Assembly: GCF_004785795.1 (NCBI RefSeq)
Contig: NZ_SRRO01000001.1
Location: forward strand, 682,001 to 746,000
Reading direction: 5' to 3'
Source of the DNA: Nocardioides eburneiflavus
GTDB lineage: Bacteria > Actinomycetota > Actinomycetes > Propionibacteriales > Nocardioidaceae
DNA: 64,000 bases
Shown: positions 44,168 through 52,679 of the stretch, one piece after another
Layout of the letters: each line of letters opens with the position of its first letter
Numbering within the stretch: the stretch's first letter is position 1
Notes under the pieces: generated by a model
The model's database searches: none
Told to the model about the DNA's origin: nothing
What the model saw: only the letters and a program-made list of their open reading frames with translations
Program-made: the position numbers and the translations under genes

Positions 44168-45007
44168 GTGACTGCCCGACGGATCGCCTACCAGGGAGAG
44201 CCCGGCGCCAACTCCCACCTGGTCTGCCAGCAGGCCTATCCCGAGTGGGAGCCGCTGCCGTGCGCGTCGTTCGAGGACGCCTTCGCCGCCGTGGAGGGCG
44301 GCGAGGCCGACCTCGCGATGATCCCGATCGACAACTCGATCGCCGGCCGGGTGGCCGACATCCACCACTTCCTCCCGACCTCCGACCTCCACATCGTGGG
44401 CGAGCGGTTCCTGCGCATCCAGTTCTCCCTGATGGCGCTGCCGGAGGCGAGCATCGACACGCTGCGGACCGTGCACAGCCACGTCCACGCCCTCGGCCAG
44501 TGCCGCGGCGTCATCCGCGAGCTCGGCCTCACCCCGGTCGTCGCCGGTGACACCGCCGGCGCTGCGCGCGAGGTGGCCGAGTCGGGCGACCCGACCCAGG
44601 CCGCGATCGCGCCCCCGCTGGCCGCGGACATCTACGGCCTGAGGGTGCTGCGTGAGGAGATCGAGGACGAGGACCACAACACCACCCGGTTCGTGGTGCT
44701 CTCCCGCGACTTCGAGCAGGCGCCCGCCGGCGACGGTCCGGTCGTGACGACTTTCATCTTCAACGTGCGCAACCTGCCGGCCGCGCTCTACAAGGCGCTC
44801 GGCGGCTTCGCCACCAACGGCGTCAACATGACCAAGCTGGAGTCCTACATGGTCGGCGGCCACTTCACCGCCACCCAGTTCCTCGCCGAGGTCGACGGTC
44901 ACCCCGACGACCCGCCGGTGCGCAACGCGCTCGAGGAGCTGGCGTTCTTCACCACCGAGGTCAAGGTGCTCGGCGTCTACCCCGCCGACGCGTTCCGGGC
45001 CGAGTAG
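44168..45007 (+). CDS. pheA: Prephenate dehydratase
   Basis: A 279-residue enzyme of phenylalanine synthesis converting prephenate to phenylpyruvate. The catalytic domain has IPIDNSIAGRVADIHH and the NTTRFVVL motif. The C-terminal ACT domain reads NMTKLESYMVGGHF, where many PheA proteins have ESRP; this variant is typical of another PheA lineage (as in alphaproteobacteria, from memory). GTG start, CACACT 7 bases upstream. Confidence 0.95.
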   Translation: MTARRIAYQGEPGANSHLVCQQAYPEWEPLPCASFEDAFAAVEGGEADLAMIPIDNSIAGRVADIHHFLPTSDLHIVGERFLRIQFSLMALPEASIDTLRTVHSHVHALGQCRGVIRELGLTPVVAGDTAGAAREVAESGDPTQAAIAPPLAADIYGLRVLREEIEDEDHNTTRFVVLSRDFEQAPAGDGPVVTTFIFNVRNLPAALYKALGGFATNGVNMTKLESYMVGGHFTATQFLAEVDGHPDDPPVRNALEELAFFTTEVKVLGVYPADAFRAE

Positions 45008-45040
45008 TTCGCGATCGATCGCCCCTGACAGACTCCCCCG

Positions 45041-45646
45041 GTGATCGATCTCCTGGTGGTCGCCCTCGCCTTCGGCGCCATCTTCGTCGTCGAGCTCCCC
45101 GACAAGACCTTCATCGCCACCTTGGTGATGTCGACGAAGATGCGCCCGCTGTTCGTCTGGATCGGCGTCGCGCTCGCCTTCCTGGTGCAGACCGGCGTGG
45201 CGGTCGGGCTCGGCACGGCCGCGTCCTTCCTGCCCGACCTTCTCGTCCACGTCGTCGCCGCCGTGATGTTCCTGGTCGGCGCGATCATCCTGTTCCGCGC
45301 CGCCCGCACCGCCGACGCCGAGGAGGGCGCCCAGGAGGACGAGTACGCCGCGAAGGCGGACACGGGCGCGCACGGCTTCAAGGTCGTGGCGACATCCTTC
45401 CTGGTGCTCTTCGCCGCCGAGTGGGGCGACCTGTCGCAGCTGCTGACGATCTCCCTCGTCGCCAAGTACGACGACCCGCTGTCCGTCTTCCTCGGCGCGT
45501 GGGGCGCCCTGCTCGCGGTCTCCGGCCTCGCCGTGATCGTGGGCCGCCTGCTGCTCCAGCGCGTACGCCTGTCGGTCCTCCACCATGTCGGTGCCGCGGT
45601 CTGCGTCTTCATGGCAGCCTTGACGGTGTGGGAGATGACACGCTGA
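45041..45646 (+). CDS. GDT1/TMEM165 (UPF0016) cation transporter
   Basis: A 201-residue membrane protein with six helices in two halves. The paired signatures ELPDKTF (helix 1) and EWGDLSQL (helix 4) are the E-x-G/P-D-K/R-S/T motifs of the family, which exports Mn2+ or Ca2+. CAGACT lies 6 bases before the GTG. Overlaps the next gene if its GTG start is right. Confidence 0.92.
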   Translation: MIDLLVVALAFGAIFVVELPDKTFIATLVMSTKMRPLFVWIGVALAFLVQTGVAVGLGTAASFLPDLLVHVVAAVMFLVGAIILFRAARTADAEEGAQEDEYAAKADTGAHGFKVVATSFLVLFAAEWGDLSQLLTISLVAKYDDPLSVFLGAWGALLAVSGLAVIVGRLLLQRVRLSVLHHVGAAVCVFMAALTVWEMTR

Positions 45647-46767
45647 CGCAGTCCGTCCACGACCGCTACGTCGCCGTCAACGGCGACCACCCGATGACCG
45701 CGGAGGACGACGCGTACGTCCGGGAGCTCTTCCTTCCCGCGACGCCCCAGGCGATGGAGCTGATGCTGGCCGACCGCCTGCCGCTCCCGTCCTACGTGCT
45801 CTCCGACGGGACGCCGATGGTGCCGGCCGACCACGGCAGGCCGGCCGAGATCGCCGGCGGCGTCGAGCGGCTGCACGACTGGTTCGTGGCGTTCTGGGAG
45901 GGCGACCCCGAGAGCGGGGAGCAGGAGTGGGCGGCGTACCTGTCCGGGCAGCACGTCTGCCTGCGCGAGGTGCTCCCGACCCGCATCAAGCAGAAGGCCG
46001 AGCGGATCGCGGAGGCCGCGGCCGCCGTCGACCTGCTGCGCCGCGACCCCCACGACCCCGTGGCGCGCGGCATGCTCGGCGAGGCCGTCGACGGTGTGCT
46101 GGCGGTGCCCGGCCTCGACTCGCTGCTGCGACGGATGACGGCGTACGACCGGCTCCGCTTCGGCGGACCGACCGTGCGTGAGCAGTGGGTCGACGCGCCG
46201 CGCGCGGAGTTCCTCACGCCGGTCCCGCCGACGTGGCCGCTGCGCACCGAGCGGCTCGTGCTGCGGCCCTTCGAGCCGGGCGACGCCGAGGCGTTCGCGA
46301 TCGGGTGGGCGTCGGAGGAATGGACCAGCCTGCTGCTGAGCCGGCCGATGAACCGCGCCGAGGTCGGCGAGATGGTCCGCCGCCGGATGGAGCCCGGCGA
46401 CGGCACGTTCATCGGGCTCGCGGTCGCCACCCACGACGGCACCGTGGTCGGCGACTCGATGCTCCACCTCCAGGGCACCGGGCTCTCCGAGGGCGAGATC
46501 GGCTGGACGGTCCTGCCCGGGCTCGGCGGCAGGGGCTACGCGACCGAGGCCGCGCGGGCCGTGCTGCGCCTGGGCTTCGAGCACTTCGGCCTGCGGCGCA
46601 TCGTCGCCAACCTCGACGCCCGCAACGACCGCTCGGCCGCGCTCTGCGAGCGGCTCGGGATGCGGCGCGAGGTCGACCGCGTCGGGGACTTCTGGTCCAA
46701 GGGCACCTGGACCAGCTCCTACGAGTACGCGCTCCTGCGCGAGGAGTGGGTCGCGGCGCAGGCGTGA
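45628..46767 (+). CDS. DUF6058-like/GNAT acetyltransferase fusion
   Basis: A 379-residue protein. Residues 1-190 contain LPLPSYVLSDGTPMVPADH and resemble the DUF6058 domain linked to natural-product enzymes (moderate certainty). Residues 195-379 are a RimJ/RimL-type GNAT domain: LRTERLVLRPFEPGDAEAF, GGRGYATEAARAVL and RIVANLDARNDRSAALCERL. GTG 45628 overlaps the GDT1 stop by 19 bases; ATG 45694 is an alternative. Substrate unknown. Confidence 0.75.
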   Translation: MGDDTLTQSVHDRYVAVNGDHPMTAEDDAYVRELFLPATPQAMELMLADRLPLPSYVLSDGTPMVPADHGRPAEIAGGVERLHDWFVAFWEGDPESGEQEWAAYLSGQHVCLREVLPTRIKQKAERIAEAAAAVDLLRRDPHDPVARGMLGEAVDGVLAVPGLDSLLRRMTAYDRLRFGGPTVREQWVDAPRAEFLTPVPPTWPLRTERLVLRPFEPGDAEAFAIGWASEEWTSLLLSRPMNRAEVGEMVRRRMEPGDGTFIGLAVATHDGTVVGDSMLHLQGTGLSEGEIGWTVLPGLGGRGYATEAARAVLRLGFEHFGLRRIVANLDARNDRSAALCERLGMRREVDRVGDFWSKGTWTSSYEYALLREEWVAAQA

Positions 46768-46805
46768 GGCCCTGTGGAGGACGTCGACGGCCTCGGGCGC
46801 GATCC

Positions 46806-47150
46806 GTGCTGCCCGAGCCAGTCGTCAACCTCGAGGTGCGCGACGAGTCGGGCGAGGTGCTCCGCAAGTACGACCTGAGCTGTCCGGCGGTCAAGGTGGC
46901 CGTCGAGTTCAACGGCAAGGTCCACGTGCTCGTGCCGGGGGCGTGGGAGGCCGTCCTCGAGCGTCGCGACGCGATCGACGACTCGAAGTGGCGGCTGCTG
47001 CCTGTCATCAGCTCGGGCATCTACGCCACGCCCGAGGAGACCCTCAGCCGCGTCCGCCGTGTGTTGTTCGCGCGCTCGCTGCCCGGCGTACCGCTCCGGC
47101 TGGACGACGCGTGGCGCGCCCACTTCCCCGGCCACGCCGAGGCGGCGTGA
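46806..47150 (+). pseudogene. C-terminal remnant of a DUF559/AbiEi-type protein
   Basis: A 114-codon open stretch ending in TGA at 47148-47150. It aligns in style with the C-terminal VSR-like endonuclease-fold domain of actinobacterial AbiEi/DUF559 proteins: LRKYDLSCPAVKVAVEFNG holds the D...E positions, then IDDSKWRLLPVI, YATPEETLSRVRRVL and AHFPGH. The roughly 170-residue N-terminal part is absent; upstream sequence is the GNAT gene. GTG 46806 may still start a short product, but truncation is more likely. Confidence 0.6.
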
Positions 47151-47151
47151 G

Positions 47152-47210
47152 CACGTGCGGCGGTTCCGGCCCCCGCAGGACCGGATCGAGGGCGACATCC
47201 GCCGCACGTG
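47152..47210. repeat. Intergenic palindromic element, family A copy 2
   Basis: CACGTGCGGCGG (47152-47163) pairs perfectly with 47199-47210. Read on the minus strand, the loop begins ATGTCGCCCTCGATC, exactly as in copy 1, followed in both by GGTC and a GGAA/GAACC end. Stem bases differ from copy 1 at several positions on both sides, so pairing is conserved. Confidence 0.6.
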
Positions 47211-47229
47211 TACGCCGCCCGACGAGCGA

Positions 47230-47235
47230 TAGAGT
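47230..47235 (+). promoter_or_regulatory. -10 box, leaderless arcA
   Basis: TAGAGT, 6 bases before ATG 47242. Confidence 0.6.
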
Positions 47236-47241
47236 CCGCGC

Positions 47242-48483
47242 ATGCCCACCCCGAACAGCACCGGCACCCCTCACGGAGCCGACAGCGAGGTCGGCCGCCT
47301 GGCCACCGTCATGCTCCACCGCCCCGGCAACGAGCTGAAGCGGCTGACGCCCCGCAACAACGACCGCCTGCTCTTCGACGGCATCCCGTGGGTGAGCCGG
47401 GCGCAGGAGGAGCACGACGCCTTCGCCGAGACGCTGCGCGACCGCGGTGTCGAGGTCCTCTACCTGACCGAGCTGCTGACCGAGACGCTCGAGAGCGAGA
47501 TCGCCCGCAACCACGCGATCACGAGCGCCCTGTCGGGGCTGCACCTCGGCGACACCATGCGCCGCTACCTCGCCCTAGCGCTGCGCGACTGCTCGCCCGC
47601 CGAGCTCACTGACGTGCTCACCGCCGGCATCCGCAACGACGAGGTCCGCGGCGGCCACGGCCTGGTGACCAGCCTGCTCGACCCGCACGACTTCCTCATC
47701 GACCCGCTGCCCAACCTGCTCTTCACCCGCGACTCCAGCGTGTGGGTCCGCGACCGGGTCGCCGTCACCAGCCTCGCGATGCCGGCCCGCAAGCGCGAGA
47801 CGCAGCTGACCGAGCTGATCTACACCGAGCACCCGCGGTTCGCGGGCACCCGCAAGATCCACGGCTGGCACAACGAGCACGTCGAGGGCGGCGACGTGCT
47901 GCTGCTCGCACCCGGCGTGATCGCCGTCGGCGTCGGCGAGCGTACGACTCCCGCGGGCGTCGAGCGGCTCGCCCGCCAGGTGTTCCACGCCGACCTCGCC
48001 CACACCGTGCTGGCCGTGCCGATCGCGCAGGAGCGGGCCACGATGCACCTCGACACGGTCTGCACCATGGTCGACGTCGACAAGGTCGTGATGTACCCCA
48101 ACGTCGCCCACACGCTCCGGGCGGTCACGGTCACCCTCGACGACCCGGGGTCGGGCGAGTCCGACCTGTCGCTGAGCGTCAGCGACTCCGAGCCGTTCCT
48201 GGTGGCGGCGGCCAAGGCGATGCAGATCGACACCCTGCACCAGATCGACACCGGCCTCGACCCGGTCACGGCCGAGCGCGAGCAGTGGGACGACGGCAAC
48301 AACACGCTGGCCCTCGCGCCGCGGATCGCCGTGGCCTACGAGCGCAACGACGAGACCAACGACCGGCTCGAGGACGCCGGCATCGAGGTCGTCCGGATCG
48401 CCGGCTCCGAGCTCGGCTCGGGGCGTGGCGGCCCGCGCTGCATGAGCTGCCCGATCTCCCGCGAGCCGCTGCACACCGACTGA
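47242..48483 (+). CDS. arcA: Arginine deiminase
   Basis: A 413-residue ArcA converting arginine to citrulline and ammonia. [23 protein letters not shown] and the catalytic-Cys motif [11 protein letters not shown] (Cys400) are diagnostic. No arcB, arcC or arcD lies beside it, so a complete arginine-fermentation pathway is not encoded here. Family A repeat and a leaderless promoter lie upstream. Confidence 0.96.
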   Translation: MPTPNSTGTPHGADSEVGRLATVMLHRPGNELKRLTPRNNDRLLFDGIPWVSRAQEEHDAFAETLRDRGVEVLYLTELLTETLESEIARNHAITSALSGLHLGDTMRRYLALALRDCSPAELTDVLTAGIRNDEVRGGHGLVTSLLDPHDFLIDPLPNLLFTRDSSVWVRDRVAVTSLAMPARKRETQLTELIYTEHPRFAGTRKIHGWHNEHVEGGDVLLLAPGVIAVGVGERTTPAGVERLARQVFHADLAHTVLAVPIAQERATMHLDTVCTMVDVDKVVMYPNVAHTLRAVTVTLDDPGSGESDLSLSVSDSEPFLVAAAKAMQIDTLHQIDTGLDPVTAEREQWDDGNNTLALAPRIAVAYERNDETNDRLEDAGIEVVRIAGSELGSGRGGPRCMSCPISREPLHTD

Positions 48484-48573
48484 GGGCGGGTCGCGGGCGA
48501 GAGCCAGTGCACAACTGTTGACCGAATCCTCCCAGCGGGCATCACGTTCGCCCCGGTGGATCGTTGAGGTGGC

Positions 48574-48948
48574 ATGACTGAGTCCATCCTCGAGGCCCTG
48601 CCGCCTGAGGACGCCGAGCGCGTCCTGGCCGCGGGTCGTGCGCTGACGCTCCCCCAGGGCTGGTCGCCCATCGCGGAGAGCACCCCCGCCGACAAGGCGT
48701 ACCTCATCACAGCCGGTCGGGTGTCGGTCCGCAAGGGGGGCGTCGAGATCGCCACCCTCGGCCCCGGCTCCGTGGTGGGCGAGACCGCGATCGTCAACCG
48801 TACGCTCCGCTCGGCCACCGTGGTGGCGCTGACGCCGCTGAGCGTCGTGCACTTCACCAGCGAGAGGATCGAGGAGCTCGCCGACGAGATCCCGTCCTTC
48901 GGTGCCGCACTGCGGGCAGCCGCGGCGGGACGCGTCGGGCGGGGCTGA
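48574..48948 (+). CDS. Single-domain cyclic-nucleotide-binding protein
   Basis: A 124-residue Crp-like cyclic-nucleotide-binding domain without a DNA-binding domain. The phosphate-binding cassette reads GETAIVNRTLRSATVVA, keeping the Glu and Arg that hold cAMP. It ends 4 bases before the probable start of an adenylate cyclase gene, so the two may form a cAMP synthesis/sensing pair. GAGGTGG lies before the ATG. Confidence 0.85.
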   Translation: MTESILEALPPEDAERVLAAGRALTLPQGWSPIAESTPADKAYLITAGRVSVRKGGVEIATLGPGSVVGETAIVNRTLRSATVVALTPLSVVHFTSERIEELADEIPSFGAALRAAAAGRVGRG

Positions 48949-48952
48949 CTCC

Positions 48953-49957
48953 TTGGACGTCCCGGCCGGGGTCGCGGCGGCGATGGAGGCGTACCTGCTC
49001 GGGCAGGAGCCGACCCTGACGCGGGTCGAGGTGGCCGAGCGGGCCGGCGTGCCGCTGGAGCTCGCCGTCACGCTGTGGCACCAGCTCGGCTTCCCGCACC
49101 ACGCCGACGACGACGTGGCCTTCACCGAGAGCGACGTCGAGGCGCTGCGCCTGTCGGCCGAGCTGGTCCGGATCGGCATCCTGTCCCCGGAGTCGCAGGC
49201 GGCGCTCGTGCGCACCTGGGGACGCAGCTTCGCCCGGCTCGCCGAGTGGCAGACCACGCTGCTCGCCGGCGTGGCCGTGGAGGCCGGCGACCCCGGGGAG
49301 GGACTCACCGACCTCGCGACCGACGTGCTCCCGCGCGTGGAGGCGCTCCAGGCGTACGTCTGGCGACGGCACCTCGCCAGCGCGACCCAGCACCTGCTCG
49401 GGGACGCCGGCTCCCTCACCTCCGGCGAGGCGCAGCTGTCGGTGTGCTTCGTCGACATCGTCGGCTACACCACGCAGAGCCGCAGCCTCGACGGCGCCGA
49501 GCTGGTGGCGTGGGTCGACGGCTTCGAGCAGGACACCACGACGCTCGTCGTCGACCGCGGCGGTCAGGTCATCAAGACCATCGGCGACGAGGTGCTCTTC
49601 ACCGTCGCCGACCCGGCCGCCGCCGTCGAGGTCGCGCTGGCGCTGACCGCCCGCGGTGCCGACGAGGACGACCCGTTCCCGGCGGTGCGGGCCGGGGTCG
49701 CGCACGGCGCGGTCGTACGCCGGCTCGGTGACGTCTTCGGCTCGACCGTCAACGCCGCCTCGCGGCTGACCTCGGCCGCCCGTCCCGGCAGCGTGCTCGT
49801 CGATGCGGGGGTGCACGCCGCCCTGGCGTCGAACGAGGAGGACGAGGAGGGCGAGGAGGGCTCGCCCTGGCGCTGGCGACGCGTGCGCCGGGTCTCCGCG
49901 AAGGGCTTCACGCACCTCGAGGCGTGGCGTGTGCGAGCCCGGCACGAGGCCGGCTGA
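48953..49957 (+). CDS. Class III adenylate cyclase with Rv1264-like regulatory domain
   Basis: About 334 residues. The N-terminal 150 residues (LTRVEVAERAGVPLELAVTL, DDDVAFTESDVEALR) resemble the autoinhibitory pH-sensing domain of mycobacterial Rv1264. The cyclase domain has VCFVDIVGYT (first metal Asp), IKTIGDEVLF (Lys and second Asp) and GDVFGSTVNAASRL (Asn and Arg for the transition state). All catalytic residues appear present. The start is unclear: TTG 48953 is my choice, GTG 48902 would overlap the upstream gene. Confidence 0.85.
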   Translation: MDVPAGVAAAMEAYLLGQEPTLTRVEVAERAGVPLELAVTLWHQLGFPHHADDDVAFTESDVEALRLSAELVRIGILSPESQAALVRTWGRSFARLAEWQTTLLAGVAVEAGDPGEGLTDLATDVLPRVEALQAYVWRRHLASATQHLLGDAGSLTSGEAQLSVCFVDIVGYTTQSRSLDGAELVAWVDGFEQDTTTLVVDRGGQVIKTIGDEVLFTVADPAAAVEVALALTARGADEDDPFPAVRAGVAHGAVVRRLGDVFGSTVNAASRLTSAARPGSVLVDAGVHAALASNEEDEEGEEGSPWRWRRVRRVSAKGFTHLEAWRVRARHEAG

Positions 49958-50031
49958 CTCGTCCAGCACCTCCTTGTCGCCCCCGCCGGACGAGGAGCAC
50001 ACTGGTGCTCATCGTCTTCAGGAGCGCCGTC

Positions 50032-50199
50032 ATGAGCATGTTGCGAACCATCGGGTGCGCGGTCGGGCTGCACAGCTGGGAGCCGCCCGTGGGTGACGTC
50101 GGTGGAGACCACCACACCTGTCTCTACTGCGGCCGGACGAAGCCGGTCAACACCGGCCGCCCGCCGGACGCGCACGACAAGTCGGGCATCCACTCCTAG
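50032..50199 (+). CDS. Small CxxC (zinc-ribbon-like) protein
   Basis: A 55-residue protein, MSMLRTIGCAVGLHSW onward, with C-x5-HxW and HHTCLYCGRT. The Cys/His arrangement recalls small DUF1660-type zinc proteins. AGGAG lies 7 bases before ATG 50032. Function unknown. Confidence 0.6.
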   Translation: MSMLRTIGCAVGLHSWEPPVGDVGGDHHTCLYCGRTKPVNTGRPPDAHDKSGIHS

Positions 50200-50232
50200 G
50201 TCTGTCCCCCTCGGTCGCCGGCCGTTCGACGG

Positions 50233-50252
50233 CAGGTGCAACGCTGCACCTG
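50233..50252. promoter_or_regulatory. Inverted repeat upstream of the ECF sigma gene
   Basis: CAGGTGCA-ACGC-TGCACCTG is a perfect 8-bp palindrome 19 bases before the GTG at 50272. It could be an operator at the -35/-10 region of the sigma operon. Confidence 0.5.
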
Positions 50253-50271
50253 TCTGCGACGACTGAGGGGT

Positions 50272-50739
50272 GTGACGACGATCGAGGAGCAGGGTCCGGG
50301 CGTGGACTTCGAGGATGCCTACCGCGAGCACCGGCTTGCGCTCCTGCGGCTGGCCTACCTCGTGTCGGGCTCGGTGGAGGTCAGCGAGGACGTCGTGCAG
50401 TCGGTGTTCACCTCCGTGCACCCGCGGTGGGACCAGATCGACACGCCGCTCCCCTACCTGAAGCGGGCGGTGGTCAACGCCGTCAAGGACGGCCAGCGCC
50501 GCCGCCTGCGGCTGGCGGCGAAGCCGGTCGAGCGGCCCCCGGTCGTCCTTCCTCCAGAGGTCGACGAGACGTGGGAGCACGTGCGGGGGCTGTCATGGGT
50601 CCAGCGCGCCGTCGTGGTCCTGCACTACTACGAGGACCTGCCCCTGAACGAGGTCGCCGCCATCCTCGGCCGTCCTGCGCCAACGGTGCGCTCCGACCAC
50701 CGCCGCGCACTGGCCAAGCTCCGAAAGGCACTCGCATGA
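50272..50739 (+). CDS. ECF RNA polymerase sigma factor (SigE-type family)
   Basis: A 155-residue ECF sigma factor. Region 2: FEDAYREHRLALLRLAYLVSG, then AEDVVQ-like SEDVVQSVFTSVHPRW. Region 4: LSWVQRAVVVLHYYEDLPLNE and ILGRPAPTVRSDHRRALAKL. The ATGA overlap with the next gene suggests co-expression with an anti-sigma-like membrane protein. Its own promoter cannot be defined. Confidence 0.9.
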   Translation: MTTIEEQGPGVDFEDAYREHRLALLRLAYLVSGSVEVSEDVVQSVFTSVHPRWDQIDTPLPYLKRAVVNAVKDGQRRRLRLAAKPVERPPVVLPPEVDETWEHVRGLSWVQRAVVVLHYYEDLPLNEVAAILGRPAPTVRSDHRRALAKLRKALA

Positions 50740-51461
50740 ACACCACAGCAGACCGCCGTACACGGGACCCGCGAGACGTGGAGACCCGGCTCCGTCGCGA
50801 CCTCGGTGTCGTGGCCGGCACCCTCGCGGTGGAGCACTTCGTCGCCTCGGACCGGCAGGCGGTCCCCGCCGGGCGACGCCGCAGGTGGCGCCTCGCGCTC
50901 GGCGTGGGTGCGATCGCCGTGCCGGCGGCGCTCGCCGCTGGTGCTCTCGTCCAGGAGGGACCGGAGTACGTCGACACGATCGACCCGGACCGGATCGTGG
51001 CGACCGGGAGCGTGGACGGCAGCCGCTACCTGCTCGTCGAGTCCGACCGGACCGACGCGTGCGGCAACCCCGTCACAGGCGTGGAGTTGGTGGAGGAGGA
51101 CGAGAACCTGCTCGGCAGCGAGTGGAACACGTCCGGCTACGAGTACGGCGAGGTGGTCGAGCAGGCGTGCGGCTCCGTCAACGACGTCTCGCGGTTCCTC
51201 GAGGACCCGTCCCTGTTCACCGACTCGGGCGTCGAGGTGGGTGACTCGTTCGTGTGGGTCTACGCCGTTCACCCCGACGTGGACACGGTGCGCATCACCT
51301 CAGGCGACTTCACCGAGGACCTGCGCGTCCACACGGTCGACGGGGCCGGGTACGCCCCGTTCGAGATCCCGAAGGGGATGGACTCCTACACCTCCGAGCT
51401 CGTCATCGACGGGCAGCCCGTCCCCGGCTCCGTCGAGGAGCAGCAGGTGCCGCGACCGTGA
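50736..51461 (+). CDS. Single-pass membrane protein coupled to the ECF sigma factor
   Basis: A 241-residue protein: a basic cytoplasmic segment (1-48, with VETRLRRDLGVVAGTLAV), one helix (about 49-68) and an outer domain with two Cys. The layout matches an anti-sigma factor, but no ZAS Cys/His motif (HxxxCxxC) is visible. Coupled to the sigma gene by ATGA. Anti-sigma action is inferred from context only. Confidence 0.65.
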   Translation: MNTTADRRTRDPRDVETRLRRDLGVVAGTLAVEHFVASDRQAVPAGRRRRWRLALGVGAIAVPAALAAGALVQEGPEYVDTIDPDRIVATGSVDGSRYLLVESDRTDACGNPVTGVELVEEDENLLGSEWNTSGYEYGEVVEQACGSVNDVSRFLEDPSLFTDSGVEVGDSFVWVYAVHPDVDTVRITSGDFTEDLRVHTVDGAGYAPFEIPKGMDSYTSELVIDGQPVPGSVEEQQVPRP

Positions 51462-51500
51462 GGGTCCACGATGACCACGGGCGCCCGCGGAAATGCAGGA

Positions 51501-51540
51501 GCCCGGTCGTTGTTGACGGGGGAAACAACAACGACCGGGC
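51501..51540 (+). terminator. Terminator of the sigma operon
   Basis: GCCCGGTCGTTGTT (51501-51514) pairs perfectly with 51527-51540 across a 12-base loop, 39 bases after the stop. One of the strongest hairpins in the window. Confidence 0.8.
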
Positions 51541-51572
51541 AGGAGCGAATCTACTCCGCTCGTGAGCGCCCG

Positions 51573-51594
51573 CACAACCGTTGGCCCGGTTGTG
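51573..51594 (-). terminator. Terminator of the SEC-C gene
   Basis: CACAACCG-TTGGCC-CGGTTGTG, an 8-bp stem with a 6-base loop, 42 bases beyond the minus-strand stop at 51637. Confidence 0.6.
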
Positions 51595-51636
51595 TTCGCC
51601 CCGTGGGCGGACGGTGGGCGCGTGGTGGAGCGAGTC

Positions 51637-52566
51637 TTACCGAATCGTCACCTGACGATTGGCGAGTCCTGCCCGAGCCGACCGCTCGGCGGCGGTCAGG
51701 TCGCCGCCCTCCATCGCCTCCTCGAGGTCGGCGGCGAACCGCGCCGCCGGTTCCTCGAGGACCTCGGCGCCCGTGCCGAGCGGGAGGTCCCACACCGGCG
51801 CCAGCAGGCCGTGGGCACGGAACATCCCGACGAAGCGCGAGCCCTCGGCGACCGAGTCCTGCCCGGCGGCGTGCAGGCGGGCGAGGGCGTCGAGCAGCTG
51901 GTCCTCGGGGTGGGGCATGACCCAGCGCAGGTGCTCCTTGGTGCCGACGTCGGTCCAGTACGCCGCCTCGACCGAGGCGAGCCGGCTGGTCGGCATCACG
52001 CCGCCGTTGGCCTGCTCGAGCGCGGCCTCCATGCTCGCGTCGCGCTCGGGGATGTCGTCGATCCAGTACTCGAAGCCGTCGTGGACGGTGATGTCGAGGG
52101 TCGTGTCGGTGATCAGGTCCTGGAGGCTGGGGCCCTCACCGGGCGCCGACATCAGACCTACGATGCCGGGCTCCTCGGTGGCGAGCGCCGCCTCGAGGAC
52201 GGCGCCGAGGTCGCGGGCGGGGTTGCCGTAGGAGTGCTGGACCTGGAGGCCGAGCCAGACGTCGCCCGACTCGCGCACCATCGCCGGCGCTGCGCCGGGC
52301 AGGAGCGTCGCGAGGCGTACGGTGCGCCCGCCGTCCTTCAGCGTCAGCGGGGCCGTCGCCGCGGGCACCAGCTCACGCAGGGCGATCACGTCGCACTCGC
52401 TCGGCATCCCCTCGAACGGGCGGGCGACGAAGGACGGCGCGGCGCCGCCGGCCGCGCCGTGGCACGCCTTGTAGCGCTTCCCCGAGCCGCACGGGCAGGG
52501 CTGACGGGGTCCGACCTCGCCGGCGGCTGGGGCGGACTGGGTGCGGGTGCGGGACTTCTTGGCCAT
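51637..52566 (-). CDS. DUF5926 protein with SEC-C zinc motif
   Basis: A 309-residue actinobacterial protein. An Ala/Lys-rich start (MAKKSRTRTQ) is followed by the SEC-C motif QPCPCGSGKRYKACHG (CxC...CH zinc site, as at the SecA C-terminus), then a DUF5926 domain. Its role is unknown; SEC-C motifs usually bind ribosomes or SecB-like partners. TAGGGT (52578-52573) lies 6 bases before the ATG. Confidence 0.9.
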   Translation of the reverse strand: MAKKSRTRTQSAPAAGEVGPRQPCPCGSGKRYKACHGAAGGAAPSFVARPFEGMPSECDVIALRELVPAATAPLTLKDGGRTVRLATLLPGAAPAMVRESGDVWLGLQVQHSYGNPARDLGAVLEAALATEEPGIVGLMSAPGEGPSLQDLITDTTLDITVHDGFEYWIDDIPERDASMEAALEQANGGVMPTSRLASVEAAYWTDVGTKEHLRWVMPHPEDQLLDALARLHAAGQDSVAEGSRFVGMFRAHGLLAPVWDLPLGTGAEVLEEPAARFAADLEEAMEGGDLTAAERSARAGLANRQVTIR

Positions 52567-52572
52567 GCCCGA

Positions 52573-52578
52573 ACCCTA
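52573..52578 (-). promoter_or_regulatory. -10 box, leaderless DUF5926 gene
   Basis: TAGGGT on the minus strand, 6 bases before ATG 52566. Confidence 0.6.
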
Positions 52579-52679
52579 GTCCGGCACGAGGAACGAGTGC
52601 CCGGCGTGGGTGAGGGGGTTGAGCGAGCCCGCGTCCGAGCCTGCGAGGACGCGTCAGGCGCGTCGAAACCAGCGATGCG

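Noticed and set aside
45011..45022. Perfect 12-bp palindrome GCGATCGATCGC between pheA and the GDT1 gene.
   Set aside because: Short, made of overlapping GATC/CGATCG words, and without a loop or partner sites; chance is a sufficient explanation.
48902..48952. Start of the adenylate cyclase at GTG 48902.
   Set aside because: It would overlap the cyclic-nucleotide-binding gene by 47 bases and add a stretch unlike the family N-terminus; TTG 48953 is kept with caution.
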